DNA of 7,495 bases, from NCBI GenBank assembly GCA_902766575.1, contig CACXED010000235.1, positions 1 through 7,495 of the forward strand. Direction: 5' to 3'. Below the pieces are notes generated by a model. The model saw nothing but the letters and a program-made list of their open reading frames with translations. It made no database searches and had not been told where the DNA came from. This stretch comes from an uncultured Ruminococcus sp. (GTDB lineage: Bacteria; Bacillota; Clostridia; Oscillospirales; CAG-272). Positions 5,906 through 7,495 of this stretch are shown here, one piece after another. The position numbers and the translations under genes were made by a program. Position 1 is the first letter of the stretch. Each line of letters starts with the position of its first letter.

Positions 5906-5946
5906 TAATATTGCAACGACAGTTAGTGACGTGTTAATATTGCAAC
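5906..5946 (-). repeat. direct repeat GTTGCAATATTA upstream of the PurF-like gene
   Basis: The 12-mer GTTGCAATATTA occurs twice on the minus strand, at 5946-5935 and 5917-5906, with starts 29 bases apart (nearly three helical turns). The second copy lies in the 58-bp gap before the PurF-like start; the first lies inside the last codons of the DUF1294 gene. Spacing on one DNA face and placement before a gene suggest a regulator-binding pair. I could not fit a convincing sigma-A promoter around them; a TTAACA at 5938-5933 with an AATATT 19 bases on is only a weak candidate. Confidence 0.5.
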
Positions 5947-6240
5947 AGCAGTAATGATTATGGTGTGAAAAACGAGCGCGAGAGGAACGGTCACGACGAA
6001 TTTTGCGTGCTGGGTCTTGTGCCGCAGGAGCTGCATCCCGAGCAGAGCTCCCAGCGAGCCGCCTATCACGGCGATCCCGATGAGCCTTGACTCAGGTATC
6101 CGCCACGCGCCCCTTTTCGCCCTCGATTTGTCGAGCGCGTAGAGAATAAAGGCGATCAGATTGACCGCGGCGAGGTAAATAAAAAAAGCGTTCCTGTGCC
6201 GGACGATAAATCCGGCGGCATTGAGAAGAATCTCGTGCAT
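5923..6240 (-). CDS. DUF1294 small membrane protein
   Basis: A 105-residue protein of the DUF1294 family; its function is unknown. The signature is clear: a membrane helix (about residues 20-38) followed by ALDKSRAKRGAWRIPESRL, then the hydrophobic IGGSLGALLGMQLLRHKTQHAKF block, and a final membrane helix (about 83-103). The basic loop after the first helix and the HKT motif are the family's most constant parts. The frame stays open upstream to 6375, but I start at ATG 6240: GGAG (6253-6250) lies nine bases upstream, and a good sigma-A promoter at 6333-6305 would be inside the longer version. The gene is co-directional with the PurF-like gene 58 bases downstream and may be co-transcribed with it, though their functions have no evident link. 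Confidence 0.88.
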   Translation of the reverse strand: MHEILLNAAGFIVRHRNAFFIYLAAVNLIAFILYALDKSRAKRGAWRIPESRLIGIAVIGGSLGALLGMQLLRHKTQHAKFVVTVPLALVFHTIIITAVAILTRH

Positions 6241-6264
6241 GATGCGTTTCTCCGTGCATAGATG

Positions 6265-6297
6265 GGACGGCGGTACGCCGTCCGGCGTTCTTTCGCC
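6265..6297 (-). other. two hairpins at the predicted 5' end of the DUF1294 mRNA
   Basis: Just inside the predicted start (about 6298), the minus strand can form GGCG/CGCC (6297-6294 with 6287-6284, 6-nt loop) and a stronger GGACGGC/GCCGTCC helix (6283-6277 with 6271-6265, 5-nt loop). There is no U tract on this strand. The read-out on the + strand ends in TTTTT, but no + gene precedes it. It is probably a 5' stabilising structure. Confidence 0.45.
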
Positions 6298-6304
6298 TTT
6301 TTCT

Positions 6305-6333
6305 ATTATACCATAGCCGATGCCGTAAATCAA
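6305..6333 (-). promoter_or_regulatory. sigma-A promoter of the DUF1294 gene
   Basis: On the minus strand TTGATT (6333-6328), a 17-base spacer and a perfect TATAAT (6310-6305), preceded by TGG, i.e. an extended -10. The start would be near 6298, giving a leader of about 58 nt. It may also serve the PurF-like gene downstream. Confidence 0.87.
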
Positions 6334-6398
6334 GTGAAAAACAAAAAAATTTGCTGTTCCGACGCGATTTTTCAAAATCCGGCTGTCAGCCCGCGTTG

Positions 6399-6425
6399 AC
6401 CGGCAGGCTTATCCGGGCATACAAT
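6399..6425 (+). promoter_or_regulatory. candidate sigma-E/sigma-K promoter of dpaA
   Basis: CATACAAT at 6418-6425 is an exact fit to the sigma-E -10 (CATACAnT) and close to sigma-K (CATAnnnTA). ACC at 6399-6401, 16 bases before it, fits the sigma-K -35. The surrounding GGCATACAATGAAA matches the element upstream of cotJA in 13 of 14 positions. spoVF is sigma-K controlled in B. subtilis (established); which mother-cell factor acts here cannot be decided from sequence. Confidence 0.65.
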
Positions 6426-6430
6426 GAAAC

Positions 6431-6507
6431 TGCGGGAATATTTTTTCCGCAATAGACAGAGGCAGGGCGGCGAGAGGAAGGCTGACTCTGAGCTCCCGCG
6501 CCGCCTG
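6431..6507 (+). other. structured 5' leader of dpaA
   Basis: Beginning at the predicted transcript start, TGCGGGAA (6431-6438) pairs with TTTCCGCA (6444-6451), 8 bp including one G-U, with a 5-nt loop. It is followed by a larger hairpin in which CAGGGCGGCG (6463-6472) pairs with CGCCGCCTG (6499-6507) with one bulged G. Neither has a terminal U tract. No known riboswitch consensus is recognised. The ribosome binding site AAAGGA (6514-6519) lies outside the helices. Confidence 0.45.
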
Positions 6508-6526
6508 TATCGGAAAGGATTTCATT

Positions 6527-7477
6527 ATGAAAAAAGATAAGCTCGCGGTCATCGGCGGAGATCTGCGCTCGCTTGCGGCTGCCGAGCGGCTGAGCGGGCG
6601 TTTCGAACTGTCGCTCTACGGCTTCGGCGGGAGCGGACGGCAGTATAACGAGGCGGCTGATCAGCTCTGCTGTTCGAGCAGCTTTCGCGAGAACGACGAG
6701 CTCTCCGAATATCTGGCGCGTCTGCCGCGGCTCTCAGAAAGCCTTGAAGCGGCGCTCGAGGGCTGTCTGGCGGTGATACTGCCGCTCCCGGCGACTCAGG
6801 ACGGCAGGAACATCTCGACTCCGTTCTCGGATAAGGATATCCCGCTTTCAGAGCTGCTCGACCGTATGCAGAAAGCCGGCGTCGGGCTGCTCTGCGGCGG
6901 GCGGCTCGGAGAGAATCTCGCGTCCGGCTGTATTGAGCGCGGCATAGAGATGTTCGACTACTATGCCCGCGAGGAATTTGCGATAGCCAACGCCGTTCCG
7001 ACCGCCGAGGGCGCGATCGCGATAGCTATGGAGGAGCTCCGCGTCACTCTGCACGGCTCGAGAGGGCTGGTCGTTGGAAACGGACGGATCGGAAGGATCC
7101 TCGCGTCAAAGCTGGCGGCTCTCGGGATGAAAGTGACGGTCTCGGCGAGAAAGCCGGAGGATTTTGCGCTGATTTCAGCGGTGGGGCTTGAGTCTGCCGA
7201 CACGCGGACGCTCGCCGGGCTTTTCGGTCGCGAGAGCTTTGACGTGATCTTCAACACCGTGCCGCACCGTGTGCTCGGAGCGGCCGAGCTCGGGGCGATA
7301 GCCCCGGGAACGCTGATAATCGACCTCGCGTCAAAACCGGGCGGAGTGGACATTCAGGCGGCGGGAGCGCTTGGCAGGCGTGTGATCTGGGCGCTGTCGC
7401 TGCCGGGAAAATGCGCTCCGGTCAGCGCGGGCAGGATAGTCGCCGATACCATTCTCGGATATCTGGAGGTGAATTGA
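6527..7477 (+). CDS. dpaA: dipicolinate synthase subunit A
   Basis: A 316-residue DpaA (SpoVFA) protein. With DpaB it converts the lysine-pathway intermediate (4S)-4-hydroxy-tetrahydrodipicolinate to dipicolinic acid in the mother cell, which is then moved into the spore core. The N-terminal Rossmann-like part starts LAVIGGDLRSLAAAERL (6-22); ILPLPATQDG (84-93) and the family hallmark DYYAREEFAIANAVPTAEGAI (144-164) follow. The nucleotide-binding loop GNGRIG is at 184-189, and the C-terminal ALSLPGKCAPVSAG (289-302) is also typical. Length is slightly above the ~300 usual for DpaA. The ATG is seven bases after AAAGGA (6514-6519). One base separates its stop from the dpaB start, so the two form an operon. 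Confidence 0.95.
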   Translation: MKKDKLAVIGGDLRSLAAAERLSGRFELSLYGFGGSGRQYNEAADQLCCSSSFRENDELSEYLARLPRLSESLEAALEGCLAVILPLPATQDGRNISTPFSDKDIPLSELLDRMQKAGVGLLCGGRLGENLASGCIERGIEMFDYYAREEFAIANAVPTAEGAIAIAMEELRVTLHGSRGLVVGNGRIGRILASKLAALGMKVTVSARKPEDFALISAVGLESADTRTLAGLFGRESFDVIFNTVPHRVLGAAELGAIAPGTLIIDLASKPGGVDIQAAGALGRRVIWALSLPGKCAPVSAGRIVADTILGYLEVN

Positions 7478-7478
7478 G

Positions 7479-7495
7479 ATGCTTGTCGGATACGC
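7479..7495 (+). CDS. dpaB: start of dipicolinate synthase subunit B (partial, runs off window)
   Basis: Only the first 17 bases are present, coding MLVGYA. GGAGGTGA (7465-7472), inside the end of dpaA, is six bases upstream and the start lies one base after the dpaA stop. DpaB, a flavoprotein-like subunit, normally begins with a short hydrophobic strand leading into a glycine loop, and the visible residues are compatible. The identification rests mainly on gene order. Confidence 0.65.

Noticed and set aside
6241..6375. Longer N-terminus for the DUF1294 protein
   Set aside because: The promoter (-10 TATAAT at 6310-6305) lies inside this extension, so the first codons would not be transcribed, and ATG 6240 has its own SD.
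1..7495. CRISPR array, insertion sequence, prophage or toxin-antitoxin module
   Set aside because: No regularly spaced repeats, transposase motifs, attachment sites or toxin-like small gene pairs were seen; all genes fit ordinary chromosomal functions.

Overview
The window looks like chromosomal DNA of an endospore-forming member of the Firmicutes, most likely class Clostridia. Evidence is the spore genes cotJABC and dpaA (with the first codons of dpaB), strong AGGAGG-type ribosome binding sites, sigma-A type promoters and simple hairpin terminators. The coding DNA is fairly GC-rich by eye, which would suit an Oscillospirales-type (Ruminococcaceae/Oscillospiraceae) lineage. That placement is inference.

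Layout. Bases 1-149 are the 3' end of a 23S rRNA gene on the + strand. No 5S gene follows; the spacer runs into a terminator (241-266) and then a second large hairpin (301-370). A sporulation-type promoter (about 401-428) leads into the + strand operon cotJA-cotJB-cotJC (499-1576), which encodes inner spore-coat proteins and a manganese catalase. A bidirectional terminator (1580-1615) separates it from a convergent minus-strand block.

The minus-strand block, in order of transcription, starts at about 6298. It holds a small DUF1294 membrane protein (6240-5923), a PurF-like phosphoribosyltransferase (5864-4449), and then a separate methionine ABC transporter unit: promoter 4396-4368, a 34-codon Met-containing leader ORF 4334-4230, an attenuator-like hairpin 4195-4158, and metN-metI-metQ (4105-1630). 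From about 6399 the + strand is used again: a second sporulation-type promoter and structured leader precede dpaA (6527-7477), with dpaB starting at 7479 and leaving the window.

How it fits together. The two sporulation operons share a nearly identical -10 element (GGCATAYAATGAAA), suggesting control by the same mother-cell sigma factor, E or K. CotJABC builds part of the coat and DpaAB makes dipicolinic acid for the spore core. MetNIQ imports methionine; its leader has no recognisable S-box or T-box but does have the parts of a translation-coupled attenuator, including a 9-bp antiterminator that excludes the terminator.

The two observations most worth following are that leader and the PurF-like protein. 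The latter keeps the PRPP loop and all four predicted Fe-S cysteines but has lost the catalytic N-terminal cysteine and other glutamine-site residues.
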